DNA of 64,000 nucleotides from Tenrec ecaudatus (GCF_050624435.1 NC_134542.1:10995497-11059496), one strand, 5' to 3'; positions 22,001-31,065 are shown, counted from the first letter of the stretch. Numbers and translations are program-made. The notes: generated from the letters alone by a model not told the origin.

Positions 22001-25000
22001 ACTGAGGGGGCAGCGACTGAGGAAAAGTGCTGCAGAAGCAGCTGCGCTGGGAACAAGGTCACGGACATGTCAGAAGACATCCGCCAACGGCTCTGCTTGA
22101 TGTTTCAGATGCTTTTCTCATCCCTTACGAACATCCTCACCATCGTCGGCGCCGTGTACTGCATACTGGTGTCCACCCAAGCCCTCATCGTAGGACCGCT
22201 CATCTGTAACACTCAACAGAACAGTACTGCCAACTGCAAGCTTTCCCTGAAAGACCTGAAGTGAGTAGCTAATTCTCATGTCCTGTTCCTTACTGTTTGT
22301 ACAGCTGTCTCTGGCTCAGCTCACACTGTGGGCTGTAGACACCAGGCTGTGTTTCTGCTTGTTTGTTGGGGTGAACTGGTTCTTGGGCATCTAGCACATG
22401 CATTCACATAGGAACAGTCTCCTCTGGGAGTGGCCGAGCTACTGCTTGGAATCCTCCGAATTCGCTGGTCTCGCTGGCTTACGTGTGTCCTTTAAAGATG
22501 CCCCCCACACAGTGAAGCCTGTGGAAGCCAGGACTCGGTGGGGCTGCTTTTCCAGATCTTGCACCTTTGACAGGGCTGCCTCATGATTTTGCATGGTTCC
22601 CCATTAGTGGAAAGATCTGTGTTTACGTTCTCTGACAGGTTTCTACCTGAGCCAGCTTCCATAAGTTTTAAATGTTTACAGAGAGATAAAAAAAAATCCA
22701 GAAAGATATGCCAGAAATTTCCCCATGCTGTTTGGAGAACTCCTGGGGGAGTAAAAAGTTCATTTACTCTCTGCACTTGTAACAACATCGGCAAGCCACG
22801 AAGCACATGCTACCTGTATGATGAGAATTTTTAAAGGAAGAATACACCCAGTCAGTAAAACCAAGAGCCTTGCACATTTGCACAAAGGGAAACCAACCCA
22901 TCAGATAAATCAGCAGATGTATCGTAAACATGCTAGGGGCTCGACGCGTTGAGCCAAAGCTCAAAAGCCAGGTGGTCAGAAATAGCGGAAGAGTTTTACC
23001 ATGTATTCCCCATCTTCTCCATCATCTTCCCGCTGAACAAGTTCAATAAGGCTCACATAGGTGAGCGGTTTATTTAAATGATGTCGTGGGACCACCTGAA
23101 AGGAGCTCACGTGGTGCAGCAGAAACGCACTTGGCTGCTAACCAGAAGGTCAGGGGTTTGAACCCACCATCGACTTTAAGGGAGAAAGTTGTGGCAGTCA
23201 GCTTCTGTCAAGATTACACCCTTGGAACGACCATCTATTTGCTATTTTCATACTCTTTGTTTTTTTTATGACATGGACTAAGGTCCACCAGGAATAGTTG
23301 TGTCTCAGTGACGTTCTGCCCCACCTCTACCCCCCATTGTTTGCATAGTGTCCAGTCCCCTAAGCTATGAATCGATGTATTTTAGTTTTAAAGTCAATGA
23401 TCCATGTATTTTAGTTTTAAAAAATATTGGCCTACGCCTGAGGGCTTTCCTTTTCTCAACAGTATTTAAAATTCTCTACCATTGGCTAAATGAATGACAC
23501 TACTGACACAATTACCACATACCTCATGAGGATGAATGATAAGGTTCCCTAATAAAATGATAAGGATGTTTCTAAAGTGAACCAGGGACATAAATAAACC
23601 ATAGTGATAAGAATGGATGTTGAGCTTGCACTTAATCACAGCCCTAGTGTCAGAAAAATTACTTCTTATGATGTGGCCCTACTCAATACTTGCCCTCATG
23701 AAGATCTCACAGAAGATATGGTGTTATAGTAAAGTATGGTGAAGAAGTCAGATGGTGCCCAGCGGTCAGAAAGCACGAGCCCATCAGCCTGTGTGACTCA
23801 AGGTTTGTGAATAATAAAATCTAAGAGGGAACGATTGTGAATAATAAAATCAGAGGAGGGAACGATGCTTTTAAGTTTTCAGTATTCCATTTGCAGAAGG
23901 CTATGGAGGACAGGGAAAGCCTCCCCCCAATCTATTTGTTGGGTCCCCACGTCACTACACCTCTAGAGCATCCCTTCTGAGCATGGATAGACTTGCTGCA
24001 GAGTGCATTGTACAGGGGATTAATGCAGATTCCATTCAGTTAAAATCTAACACCCTATCATTTGTTCTTCCTTTGGACTTGTTTTAATCCACCCCCCCAG
24101 CTTTTAATAGTTTCTTTATGATTGAGATTTTTCTGTTTCATTCGGTATGCTTTTATCTATATGAAATCCAGGAGAGGATATGTATGGAGATAGTAACTGG
24201 ATTAGTCATTTCTTAGGGTTATGGCAGAGGAAGTTGGGGGGAAATTGAGGAGCTAATAATGTGTATAAAAAGGAAGAAAATGCTATAAAAATTGCTTGTG
24301 GTAATGATTGTACAACTCTTTTCAATAGGATTAATTGTAAAAATAAATAGATGACTATACAAGGGGGATAGTGCATTTGGAGTTCGTTCCACCAGGTCAG
24401 ACGGTTAATCAAGCTTTCTATTTAGAAATTCTGAAAAGATTGCGTAACAGCGTGTGAGGGGGGAAAAGGCCTGATTTGTGGAAGGCGGTGGACTGATTTT
24501 GCCACGACAACAACGCCCTGCCATCTCAGTGCACCAGTTGTTGGCAAAACCCAGCCTGCCTCTCTTGCCCCACACCCCTTACTCACCTGACCTCGCTCGG
24601 TACAATTTCTTTTTGTTTCCACAAAGGCAGAGGGACATGAAAGGACAGCGATTTGACGACATAAAAGAGGTGAAGGAAAAAACGAGGGAGGTGCTGCCAA
24701 CACTCCAAGCAGATGAGTTTGAAAAATGTTTCCAAGAATGGAATCGCAGCGTTGACAAATGTATTAAGTGTAATGGAGAGTACTGGGACGGTGATAAGGT
24801 TGTTTTGTTAAAGAATCTTAAAGACATCGCTTTGAAAATAAAAAAAGTCCGTTTTTTGAGGGGCAGCCCCTCATTTAACTAAACCACCACAACAAGCAAA
24901 AGATTCTCACCAAGGGGGGACAAATAAGATACCCCAGAGGGCAGTTCTCCTCTGACTGGGGGGCTGTGAATTGGAGTGACACCATTTGTAAAAGTGGAAG

Positions 25001-27621
25001 ACAAGGACACAGTTTCATGAGCTAACGGAAAAGGAAACCATATATCCTTGCCTCTCAAAGAACTGCATGTCAAAGGCAGGAAACGAGAGAGAGAGAGACA
25101 GAGAGAGACAGAGACAGAGACAGAGAGACCTGGAAACTCTGGAAGCTCCTTAGACACAAGGACAGCACGACCTCATCTCATGTACTTTGCACATGTCATC
25201 GGGAGAGACCAGACCCTGGAGAAGAACATCATGCTTGGTTAAGAAACAAACAAACAAACAAACAAACAAACAGCGGAGACGGCGTCCCTCTCATGAGTAC
25301 AAGCTTCTCCCGCCGGTTCACACTCGCCACCCCCAAGCTCACCATGGATGTTGAGATCGCTGTGCTCGTGGGCGACACCAGCTCCTGCATGTGCAATGCC
25401 GGTTCACGGGTGACGACGCTCCCAGGTTGCCTTCCCCTCCATTGTGGGATGTCCCCGGCATCAGGGCGTGGTGGTGGGCATGGGCCAGAAGGACTCCTAC
25501 GTGGGTGATGAGGCCCAGAGCAAGAGAGGCAGCCTGACCCTCAAGTACCCCATTGAGCACGGCATCGTCACCAACTGGGACGACATGGAGAAGATCTGGC
25601 ACCACACCTTCTACAACGAGCTCTGTGTGGCCTCTGAGGAGCACCCCGTGCTGCTGGCCGAGGCTCCCCTGAACCCCAAGGCCAACCGAGATAAGATGAC
25701 CCCCATCATGTTTGAGACCTTCAACAAGCCCGCCATGTACGTCGCCATCCCGGCCGTGCTGTCTCTCTATGCCTCTGGGTGTACCACTGGCATGGTGTGG
25801 ATTCCGGCGATGGGGTTGCCTGCACTGTGCCCATCTATGAGGGATATGCCCTCCCCCACGCCATCCTGCGTCTGAAGATCCTGACGGAGTGGGGCTACAA
25901 CTTCACCACCACGGCCGAGAGGGAGATCGTGCGTGATGTCACCCTGGATTTCAAGGAGGAGATGGCCACCGCCCCCTCCTCCTCATCCCTGGAGAAGAGC
26001 TAAGAGCTGCCCGATGGCCAGGTCATCACCATTGGTGACTAGCATTTCCGCTGCCCCAAGGCCCTCTTCCTGGGAATGGAATCCTGCAGCATCCACGAAA
26101 CTACCTTTAACTCCATCATAAAGTGTGACGTTGACATTCGTAAGGACCTCTACGCCAACACAGTCCTGTCTGGTGGCACCACCATGCACCCCGGCATTGC
26201 CGACAGAATGCAGGAGATCCCAGCGCTGGCGCCCAGCACGATGAAGATCAAGATCATTGCTCCCCTCCCCCCCCCCCCCCCCCGAGCGCAAGCACGTCGT
26301 CTGGATCGGCGGCTCCATCCGGGCCTCGCTGTCCACCTTCCAGCAGATGTGGATCAGCAAGCAGGAGTGCGGGTCCAGCCCCTCCATCGTCCACCGCAGA
26401 TGCTTCTAGGCGGACTGTTCCTTAGCTGCGTCACACCCTTTCTTGAGAAAACCTAACTTGCGCAGAAAACAAAAAAGAGTTCGGCATGGCTTTATGTGTT
26501 TGCTTTTGTTCTCTTTTTTTCAGCTTTTGTTTTTGCGCTTGACTCAGGATTTCAAAACTGGACCGGTGAGGTGACAGCAGAGGGAGCGAGCATCCCCAAG
26601 TTCTACAATGTGGCCAGGACTCTGTACATGATTGTGTTTTTCTTTTTTAAAATAGTCATTCTAAAGCCGTGCGATGCCATGTGACAGGAGACTCTTGCCC
26701 TTCTCCAGAGCAGGCCCCACCCTGTTTCCCAAAAAGGGGGTCCAGCCCTCGTCCCCTCCCCTCCAAGCCCACACGGGGGTGCAAGGGACAAGAGCATTGC
26801 TTTTGTGTAAATTATGTAACCCAAGGTTTTTAAAAATATAATTCCACCACCTTTTTTTTAATTTCTTTTCTGATTTTAAAGTTTCCTTCTGAATGGTCAG
26901 CCATTGGGCACCCCCCTTTTTGTCCCCCCAAAGTTGGAAGGATATGAAGGCTTTTGGGTCCCCCTGGGTTGATTAGCTATGGAGGAGCCAGGGCTTTACC
27001 TGGACACGGACTTGAACAGTTCAATAAAAGTGCACACCTTAAAGAAAAACAAAACAAACCCTTGATGAGCTGGATCGACACGGTGGCTGCAACAATGGGC
27101 TCAAACATGGTTGCCATTGCGAAGATGGTGCAGGACTGGGCAGTGCTTCCTTCGGGAAGAAGGTGGGTGGCCACCAGTCGGAACTGACTGACTCAAAGTC
27201 ACCTAACAACCATGGGCACATACTTGCTGTGGTTTCTGGGCAGGAGTATTCACACACAAGCACACCTGGTTTTACCATCTGTTACTGTCTGGGCCCAACA
27301 TGCGGTCTGGTTTAGTGTCTCAATGTCCCTCTGCCCCGCCCCTTTTTGTTTTTCAGTGACTTTGATCTGAAATCCTTTAACCTGGAGTGGTTTCTGAGCA
27401 ACTCTTGTGTGCAGGCTGCTTCCAGTAACTCCAGCGTGGCCAGGGCTGGGGGCCTGCACTTTGACTCCAAAGAGAAGCTATACCGGACGGTCCACTTCTC
27501 CGTGTTCCTGGGCCTGCTGCTGGTGGGGAATCTGGAGGTGCTCTTTGCTCTCAGTCAGATGGTCATTGGCTTCCTTGGCTGCCTGTGTGGGGTCTCTAGA
27601 CGGAGAAGTCGAATTGTCTAG
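14813..27621 (+). CDS. TM4SF20: TM4SF20, whole coding span (4 exons, 221 aa)
   Basis: Transmembrane 4 L6 family member 20. Coding exons are 14813-14995, 20836-20901, 22109-22260 and 27357-27621 (666 bases including the stop). All borders are GT/AG and the intron phases are 0, 0 and 2. The protein opens [16 protein letters not shown]. It has four hydrophobic segments, at about residues 12-32, 48-70, 84-110 and 183-213. Between segments 3 and 4 lies a large loop with Asn-X-Ser/Thr sites (NST, NSS), and the C-terminus is basic (RRRSRIV). Human TM4SF20 is 229 residues, and the shortfall lies mostly in the loop encoded by exon 4. In human cells the protein is cleaved within the membrane and its topology responds to ceramide, which governs CREB3L1 activation; this is family knowledge, not seen here. 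The gene looks intact and is convergent with MFF. Confidence 0.93.
15985..16016. repeat. (TG)n microsatellite
   Basis: About 15 TG units in TM4SF20 intron 1. Confidence 0.9.
16183..16260. mobile_element. Palindromic mariner-type MITE
   Basis: The left arm 'cagaaagttcataggaaaa' and right arm 'ttttccatgaactttctga' are inverted complements, the outer edge is GCCCCCTT, and a short A-rich loop lies between. It is about 78 bp and can fold fully. This is the most symmetric copy of the family in the window. Confidence 0.75.
16440..16640 (+). repeat. AfroSINE
   Basis: From 'ggagccttggagacatagtg' through 'cagttcaaacccaccagctg' to 'tatagggtcactatgagaca' and 'gaattgacttgatg'. Near full length, in TM4SF20 intron 1. 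Confidence 0.85.
17020..17049. repeat. CA-rich simple repeat
   Basis: Short interrupted (CACG/CA)n run in TM4SF20 intron 1. Confidence 0.7.
17765..18071 (-). repeat. AfroSINE, antisense, enlarged or doubled
   Basis: The tail 'catcaactccatgccgactc' and 'agcgaccctatagggcag' is followed by 'tactggagtagaaagcctc' and 'ttgcagggctgctggtgg'. A second tRNA-like end ('gtgggtttgaaccatgaacc') comes near 18030. A partial tail ('ccaccgccatcgagtcagcg') at 17770 suggests two overlapping insertions. Confidence 0.7.
18072..18135. repeat. 13-bp direct repeats flanking the U2 fragment
   Basis: ACAGGCTAAATTA occurs at 18072-18084 and again at 18123-18135. The copies are identical and immediately bracket the U2-derived piece, as a retrotransposition target duplication would. 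Confidence 0.85.
18085..18120 (-). pseudogene. RNU2: Truncated U2 snRNA retrocopy (5' 36 nt)
   Basis: The minus strand reads like the first 36 nucleotides of U2 snRNA (ATCACTTCTCGGCC, then TTTTGGCTAAGATCAGG, then TATAG), with about three changes from the usual sequence. It ends abruptly inside U2, has no A tail, and is bracketed by perfect 13-bp direct repeats. This fits the known class of snRNA pseudogenes that keep the RNA's 5' end. It cannot encode a working U2: the branch-site pairing region is at its very edge and the Sm site is absent. Confidence 0.9.
18750..18935 (-). repeat. AfroSINE, antisense
   Basis: From 'atccaagttgatgccaactc' through 'agggtagaactgcctctgcg' to 'acgacgccaccaggac'. 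Near full length. Confidence 0.8.
18949..18976. repeat. (GT)n microsatellite
   Basis: About 13 GT units between two SINE pieces. Confidence 0.9.
18985..19095 (-). repeat. AfroSINE head, antisense fragment
   Basis: Only the tRNA-like half is left: 'ggtcaaactgctgacctct', 'gttagcagccc' and 'gccactgggactcc'. Confidence 0.65.
19248..19312. repeat. GA/GGAAG-rich simple repeat
   Basis: Purine-only run built on GGAAG and GAGAG units. Confidence 0.85.
19600..19795 (+). repeat. MIR SINE
   Basis: Blocks in MIR order: 'ggctctggagcccaactcc', 'caggcaagttattggaactt', 'tgtggctccgttttctcctc', and the end block 'cacagtgcctggcatca'. Confidence 0.7.
19935..20000 (-). repeat. L1-like LINE, extreme 3' end
   Basis: Only the last 60 bases of the family remain ('ttcatacaactcttatcaca', 'atccatccatccatc'), next to a T-rich run that would be the complement of the A tail. 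Confidence 0.6.
20836..20901 (+). CDS. TM4SF20: TM4SF20 coding exon 2
   Basis: A micro-like exon of 66 bases encodes 22 residues: [19 protein letters not shown], then KTG. It is bounded by TCATTCCCAG and GTGAGTATG. It completes the second membrane segment and supplies the cysteine pair of the cytosolic loop. It was found by matching the human protein, because both flanks are in other open frames. Confidence 0.92.
21203..21290. repeat. Two-copy tandem duplication (about 43 bp unit)
   Basis: The unit CCCCATAGTCCCAAGGCTGT plus the following TGTGCAGTGT block is present twice in a row with four or five differences. It lies in TM4SF20 intron 2. Confidence 0.8.
21460..21655 (-). repeat. AfroSINE-related SINE, diverged subtype
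   Basis: Contains 'gtggagtcgattgtgactca', 'cagatcaccaggcctttctt' and 'caaacctccaacctcttggt', the same subtype as 7945-8165. Confidence 0.65.
21688..21737. mobile_element. Mariner-type MITE, one arm
   Basis: 'gaggggtttcaaaaactttg' then 'gaaatggag' corresponds to one arm of the palindromic family. The second arm has decayed. Confidence 0.45.
22109..22260 (+). CDS. TM4SF20: TM4SF20 coding exon 3
   Basis: Encodes 50 residues and two bases of the next codon, from [14 protein letters not shown] to KLSLKDL, after the acceptor GATGTTTCAG and before the donor GTGAGTAG. It contains the third membrane segment and the first part of the large loop, with the motif [11 protein letters not shown]. The corresponding human exon is the one removed by a known deletion linked to language delay. 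Confidence 0.93.
23095..23225 (+). repeat. AfroSINE, 3'-truncated
   Basis: Well kept tRNA-like head: 'ggctgctaaccagaaggtca' then 'gggtttgaacccaccatcg', followed by 'gggagaaagttgtggcagtc'. The tail is missing. Confidence 0.8.
23340..23870. repeat. Short local duplications in TM4SF20 intron 3
   Basis: 'atgtattttagttttaaa' occurs twice near 23375-23420, and 'tgtgaataataaaatc' plus 'gagggaacgat' occurs twice near 23807-23865. These look like slippage or small tandem duplications. The stretch around them has no recognised element. Confidence 0.6.
24090..24360 (+). repeat. L1-like LINE 3' end, second subfamily
   Basis: It follows the same block order as 44140-44532: 'tatgaaatccagga.gga' and 'atggagatagtaactgga', then 'gaggagctaataatgtg', 'aaaatgctataaaaattgc', and an end in 'aaaaataaatag'. 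It is truncated and diverged. Confidence 0.5.
24362..24886 (+). mobile_element. Mariner transposon, 3' half
   Basis: The piece starts at the motif 'ttccaccaggtcagacggtt' (protein ..PPGQTVNQ..). It keeps an open stretch with [18 protein letters not shown], the mariner 'PyspDLap.dffLFp' block around the third catalytic Asp, and further on [20 protein letters not shown] then EYWDGDKV. The right terminal repeat is near 24856-24886 (TTTTTTGAGGGGC). The 5' half is gone and an internal gap removes the region before the PYSPDL block, so no transposase can be made. It is the same family as 53795-55105. Confidence 0.85.
25085..25130. repeat. (GA)n/(GACA)n simple repeat
   Basis: Purine-rich microsatellite just upstream of the RTE piece. 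Confidence 0.85.
25150..25243 (+). repeat. RTE-type LINE, left part of a split copy
   Basis: Reads '[20 protein letters not shown]' then G, the RTE 'yFGHvmr.d.sLEk.imLG' block. It stops where an AAAC microsatellite and then the actin retrocopy begin. The right part resumes at about 27055. Confidence 0.75.
25240..25271. repeat. (AAAC)n microsatellite at the retrocopy's 5' border
   Basis: About seven AAAC units lie between the RTE piece and the first base matching the actin 5' UTR. Similar A/C-rich sequence (AAAAACAAAACAAAC) follows the retrocopy's 3' end, so this may derive from the target duplication. Confidence 0.75.
25272..27045 (+). pseudogene. ACTB: Beta-actin processed pseudogene
   Basis: An intronless retrocopy of beta-actin mRNA in TM4SF20 intron 3. 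It runs from 5' UTR-like sequence through a decayed coding part (25344-26409, ending HRRCF-stop) and a 3' UTR typical of ACTB rather than ACTG1 ('aaaacctaacttgcgcaga', 'gtgtaaattatgtaaccc'). It ends at 'caataaaagtgcacacctta' with a short A-rich tail. Recognisable protein blocks include [35 protein letters not shown] and [16 protein letters not shown]. It is broken: frameshifts occur in the first 35 codons and near codon 150, the segments around LAGRDLTDYL and KEKLCYVA are deleted, stops follow EKS and TIGD, and a poly-C run interrupts the part after KIIAP. It cannot make actin. Preservation of the UTRs suggests moderate age. Confidence 0.95.
27055..27215 (+). repeat. RTE-type LINE, right part of the split copy
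   Basis: Reads '[20 protein letters not shown]', '[14 protein letters not shown]' and 'WVATSRN', the usual C-terminal end of the afrotherian RTE, followed by 'agtcacctaacaacc', the element's common 3' end. Confidence 0.75.
27357..27621 (+). CDS. TM4SF20: TM4SF20 coding exon 4
   Basis: The acceptor is TTTGTTTTTCAG. It completes a split Asn codon, then reads [17 protein letters not shown] and continues through the rest of the large loop. The fourth membrane segment ([20 protein letters not shown]) and the end [10 protein letters not shown] follow, then TAG. Confidence 0.93.
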
Positions 27622-27635
27622 TCACCGCTGATGGG

Positions 27636-27641
27636 AATAAA
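27636..27641 (+). terminator. TM4SF20 polyadenylation signal
   Basis: This AATAAA lies 15 bases after the stop codon and is followed by a GT-rich stretch (GTGAGTTGTTGGGG). It implies a very short 3' UTR. Confidence 0.7.
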
Positions 27642-27887
27642 GTGGAATTGAGTCTGTGAGTTGTTGGGGGATTGCATTTAAGGTACATTTAGGTACAGTG
27701 GTGGAACAACCTGAGAAAGCACGCGTACCATTTCTGGCACAGAAGATAACGTTGGGGGCCATCGTTCATGCATAGCAAGTGCTGCTATTTGCTTACTGGT
27801 TTCCTGTGGAGAGGACCCCCTGTGGCTCGTCCTGGAGCGAAAGAAACGCTTTCAGTTTACCTGTGTACTATGCAAACTTTGTAACCA

Positions 27888-27912
27888 TCTCTCTCTCTCT
27901 CTCTCTCTGTGT
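27888..27912. repeat. (CT)n microsatellite
   Basis: About ten CT units. Confidence 0.85.
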
Positions 27913-28094
27913 GTTTGGGGGAAGAGGAAATAGGAATAAATAGTTGATACTGTCTTCTTGAAGAGGGTGATGGGGTAAGGGAAAGCATTCCCTACTGCCC
28001 CATCTTTTGGGCTCACGTGAAGGCTTCCTCTCCCCTCTACCTGCTCTGACCTGGAGACTGGGTCAAACGACTTAATTATACTTTTACTTCAATG

Positions 28095-28255
28095 CGTCCT
28101 GGTAGTGCTGTGGGTTGAGCACAGGGCTGCAAACTGCTGGGTGGGTGGTTCCCGCTCACCAGCTGCTCGGATAAAAATGGGAAGGCTTGGAAACTTGGGA
28201 CACTCTATCTACGGTAGCTATGATGGAACTGGCTCAGTGGCTGAGGATTAAAAAA
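28095..28255 (+). repeat. AfroSINE, degraded
   Basis: 'tcctggtagtgctgtgggtt', then 'accagctgctcggataaaaa' and 'tacggtagctatgatggaac'. Internally shortened. Confidence 0.65.
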
Positions 28256-28509
28256 CACCAGCACCACCTTTACCACAAGATATGCTGAATATAGTTGTCT
28301 TTAGATCAATTACCAATTGATGGACATACAGGGGAGAAGCGTTCACATAACCTCCAGGAGGGGGATAGTAGGTAATAACTGCCCCCACCCCTTTTCAAGA
28401 AAAAAGGTCACAGGGTGAAGAAAAGATGGGATGGGTTTGAAGAACTGTTCCAGAGAGATGAGATTTAACCAGATCTTGCTGAGCATCAGGGAGGAAATCT
28501 GCATAGATG

Positions 28510-28675
28510 AACTAGGGGCCCTGCTGGCTTAGGGGGCTACTCAGTGGGGTGCTAAAGGTGAGGCTTTCTGCTTCTGTGAACATTTACTGCCTGGGAAACT
28601 CCCAGGGGAAGTTCCATTCCACTCTGTCCTGTAGGCTCAGTGTCAGCCCTGCCTCAATGGCAGTGGGTAGGTGGA
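28510..28675 (+). repeat. AfroSINE, internally deleted
   Basis: 'aggggccctgctggcttagg', then 'gaggctttctgcttctgtga' and 'actctgtcctgtaggctcag'. The middle of the tRNA-like part is missing. Confidence 0.65.
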
Positions 28676-29114
28676 TCTAGGAATTGGGTGATATCTTAAA
28701 AATCATTCATTTTGTAAGGTATGGCAATGATTTTATGGTAATGCCATGAAAAATGCACATTTATGTCTTTGGGGTAACTATGTTTCTAAAGTATTTCAGG
28801 GTGAAAGAGCTGGTTATTATATTTAGGTGATAGATACATTATGATTTATTATACTTTTTACTTTCTGATGTTTGCCTTTAAAAAAATAATAATAATGAAA
28901 AGCAATACCTACAGCAAAAGACAACCTGTCAAGAGTTAGTTTCTGATATGACAGCCTTTAAAAAAGATGGGACACCGGAAGGGTCCTTAACCTATTAAAA
29001 CGTCTAAAACAGACCATATGAGGAAACCAGTGTTCTGACTGATGACTCCTGCAATTTATTTCTCTTGCATTTTCTACGCTAACTCAGGAAGGTTCTAGGA
29101 GTAATTTACACCTG

Positions 29115-29255
29115 CACAATCACTTTTGGGAGAAAGATGAAGTTCTCTACTCCCATCAAGGTTCACAGTCTCAGAAACCCACAGGGGTAGGTCTACCCTG
29201 TCCTGTAGGGTTGTTGCGACTCGAGCGGACTCGGTGGCAGTGAGTGACTTCCACC
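29115..29255 (+). repeat. AfroSINE, 5'-truncated
   Basis: 'gggagaaagatgaagttctc', then 'ggttcacagtctcagaaacc' and 'ctgtcctgtagggttg', ending in 'gactcggtggcagtgagtga'. Confidence 0.75.
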
Positions 29256-29385
29256 TGGGCGTAACTTCAAGAACCTACGTCTTCCCCCACCCGGTTTATT
29301 GTAGAGGACTCCTGTCCTTTGCTCCCATGGATACGCATTCGTCCACACGCCCAGACTAAAATACGTGAGGCTTAGAAAAAGTCGA

Positions 29386-29462
29386 GGGGGCTTCAAAAAG
29401 TTTGAGGAAAAACTCCACTATCTTCTAATTCTATGTTCCCATGAGTTCTCTGAATACTCATG
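29386..29462. mobile_element. Palindromic mariner-type MITE, partly decayed
   Basis: Left arm 'gggggcttcaaaaagtttga' followed by 'aaaactcc'; the right arm 'cccatgagttctctgaat' is weak. Confidence 0.55.
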
Positions 29463-29774
29463 GCCAAGTCAACACTGACTTCTAGTGGCCCTGTGGCACA
29501 GAGAACTGTCCCTGTGGATTTCCAAGAGGGTCTCTTGTGATAAGGACGAGATTTCCTGGAAGGATGCACCCCTGCGAAGGAACCCCGTTTCTTGGCACAA
29601 CTTTCCTGACCTTTTCTTCAGCAGTGGAGTTCTGTTTCCTTCCAAATTCTTCCTAAGGAATTCCCGGGAGCTCTCTGTTTGGGGAGAAAGCCTATCACGA
29701 TCACCCCTTGGGAGTCACTGGAACATTCTGAGCCAACCTCCCTGCCTTGAATTTTGAGGCCCAGCAGATTCTCT

Positions 29775-30015
29775 TGGGGTTGCTCTTTTGATCAGATCTC
29801 TATATAAAAAATAAAGTTGTATTGTTATATACTTCACATATGTTTTAATCGTTCAACCACATTAAGATTTGTGTAATCATCACACTTTCAGAACATTTTC
29901 TTCTTTCTGGTATTCATTGTGGTTAGCTCCCCATCCCACCACCCTTAGGCAACCATCCTTCCAATGTCTGCCTCTACAGAGCCACCTAGCCTGGATTTCG
30001 TATACAGAAAATCCT
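29775..30015 (-). repeat. Old L1 3' end (L1M-like), antisense
   Basis: 'tttgtgtaatcatcacactt' and 'tcagaacattttcttctttc' are followed by 'agctccccatcccaccac' and 'gcaaccatcc', the L1M antisense 3' pattern. Confidence 0.55.
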
Positions 30016-30647
30016 ACAGAACGCAGATAGGAAGCAAGCAAGCAAACACCACCCGACAATGCCTAGACCAAACAGAAAGCAGGAAGTATTAAAAAGCATC
30101 AGCAACTTTAAAATGCATTCAAAAGGGCGATCAAGTGATCAGGCGTTACATTTTCACCTAATGACCCCTGCCACAATCCATCTGACAATGCTGACAGCTA
30201 GCTAGTCACACCCCTCACTAAGGACACTGAGACAGAGGAAGGCCAGGGTGTACGACCGAGAGAATTTGTCTGCAGCTTATTTGAAATAAGCCTGTGCAGG
30301 TGCGACCTGGAACCGAAGCAGCAGCACTTTTTGACTGACTCATGTACTTACTACTCATGCTTTGTGGTATGGATACCACGGGGTGGAGCTGACACTAAGT
30401 AGATTGACGCCCCTGCTGCCAGCTCGCCTTATGCTGCTTCCACACCTGGGGTCTGTCTACATTCCTGCTTGTTGAATTGCCTGCACACATGCAGTTGAAC
30501 TTCACCAGCTCTCTGAGTAGTGCCCACTCACCCGACCACGATGACTTCCTCCTCCCCTCCTTCCCATGAAGGTGCACACCTTGGACCGGAGGAAAACGCA
30601 CCACTCTGGCGGCCTAGCAATCTGGATTAAATCCAGGCTCTTCTGTT

Positions 30648-31065
30648 CACCAAGGTGCCCTGGCCGGTAATGGGCTACTTGGGGTGCTAAATGCAAGTTC
30701 AGCAGTTCAAACCCACCAATCTTTCCTTGGGACAAAGATGAGGCTTTTTGTTCCTCAAAATATTTACAAGTGTTTCCCAAAGTGGGTGATACCTACCCCC
30801 CCCCCCAACACCCTTGAGGGCAATGGAATGATTGGGGGTGGTGGTAGTAAACAGGCTGCAGAAGTAGATGAGCTTTTTCTTGGATTATGAGGTGTAGTAT
30901 AAGTTTTAATCGCTGGGGGAATGGGGGTGGCAGTGCTTACTGCAAAGGGGGTGGTAGGCCAAATAAGTTTGAGAAGCTGTGATTGACAGCCTCAGAAACG
31001 GACAGGGCCAGTTCTTCCTCCCATCCTATAGGATCGCTATAAGCTAGAAGTCTAGAGGGCAGTGA
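30648..31065 (+). repeat. AfroSINE split by a hAT insertion
   Basis: The first half (30648-30768) runs from 'ccctggccggtaatgggcta' to 'caaaatatttaca'. The second half resumes at about 30982 with 'gacagcctcagaaacggaca' and 'tcctataggatcgctataag'. The two halves join correctly once the 213-bp insert is set aside. Confidence 0.8.
30769..30981. mobile_element. Nonautonomous hAT element (about 213 bp) inside a SINE
   Basis: Begins AGTGTTTCCCAAAGTGGG and ends TTTGAGAAGCTGTG, near-inverted ends of the CAGTGTTTCCCAAA type. The flanks ATTTACA(A) and ATTGACAG fit an 8-bp duplication of the SINE sequence ATTTACAG. The interior is G/T-rich with 'gggggtggtaggcc' near the right end, as in the copy at 61604-61784. 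It has no coding capacity. Confidence 0.7.

Noticed and set aside
21878-22108. Upstream part of the 128-codon frame as additional TM4SF20 coding sequence
   Set aside because: It resembles the family weakly, but the true exon 2 was found at 20836-20901. The acceptor TGTTTCAG before codon ATG at 22109 sets the exon 3 start.
24478-24882. 134-codon frame as a host-domesticated transposase gene
   Set aside because: It is a truncated mariner C-terminal half lacking the DNA-binding domain and two catalytic positions, with no promoter or splice context of its own.
25444-26456. Actin-like open frames as a functional actin gene
   Set aside because: It is intronless, with an A-rich 3' end, several frameshifts and stops, and deletions of conserved actin segments. 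It is a processed pseudogene.
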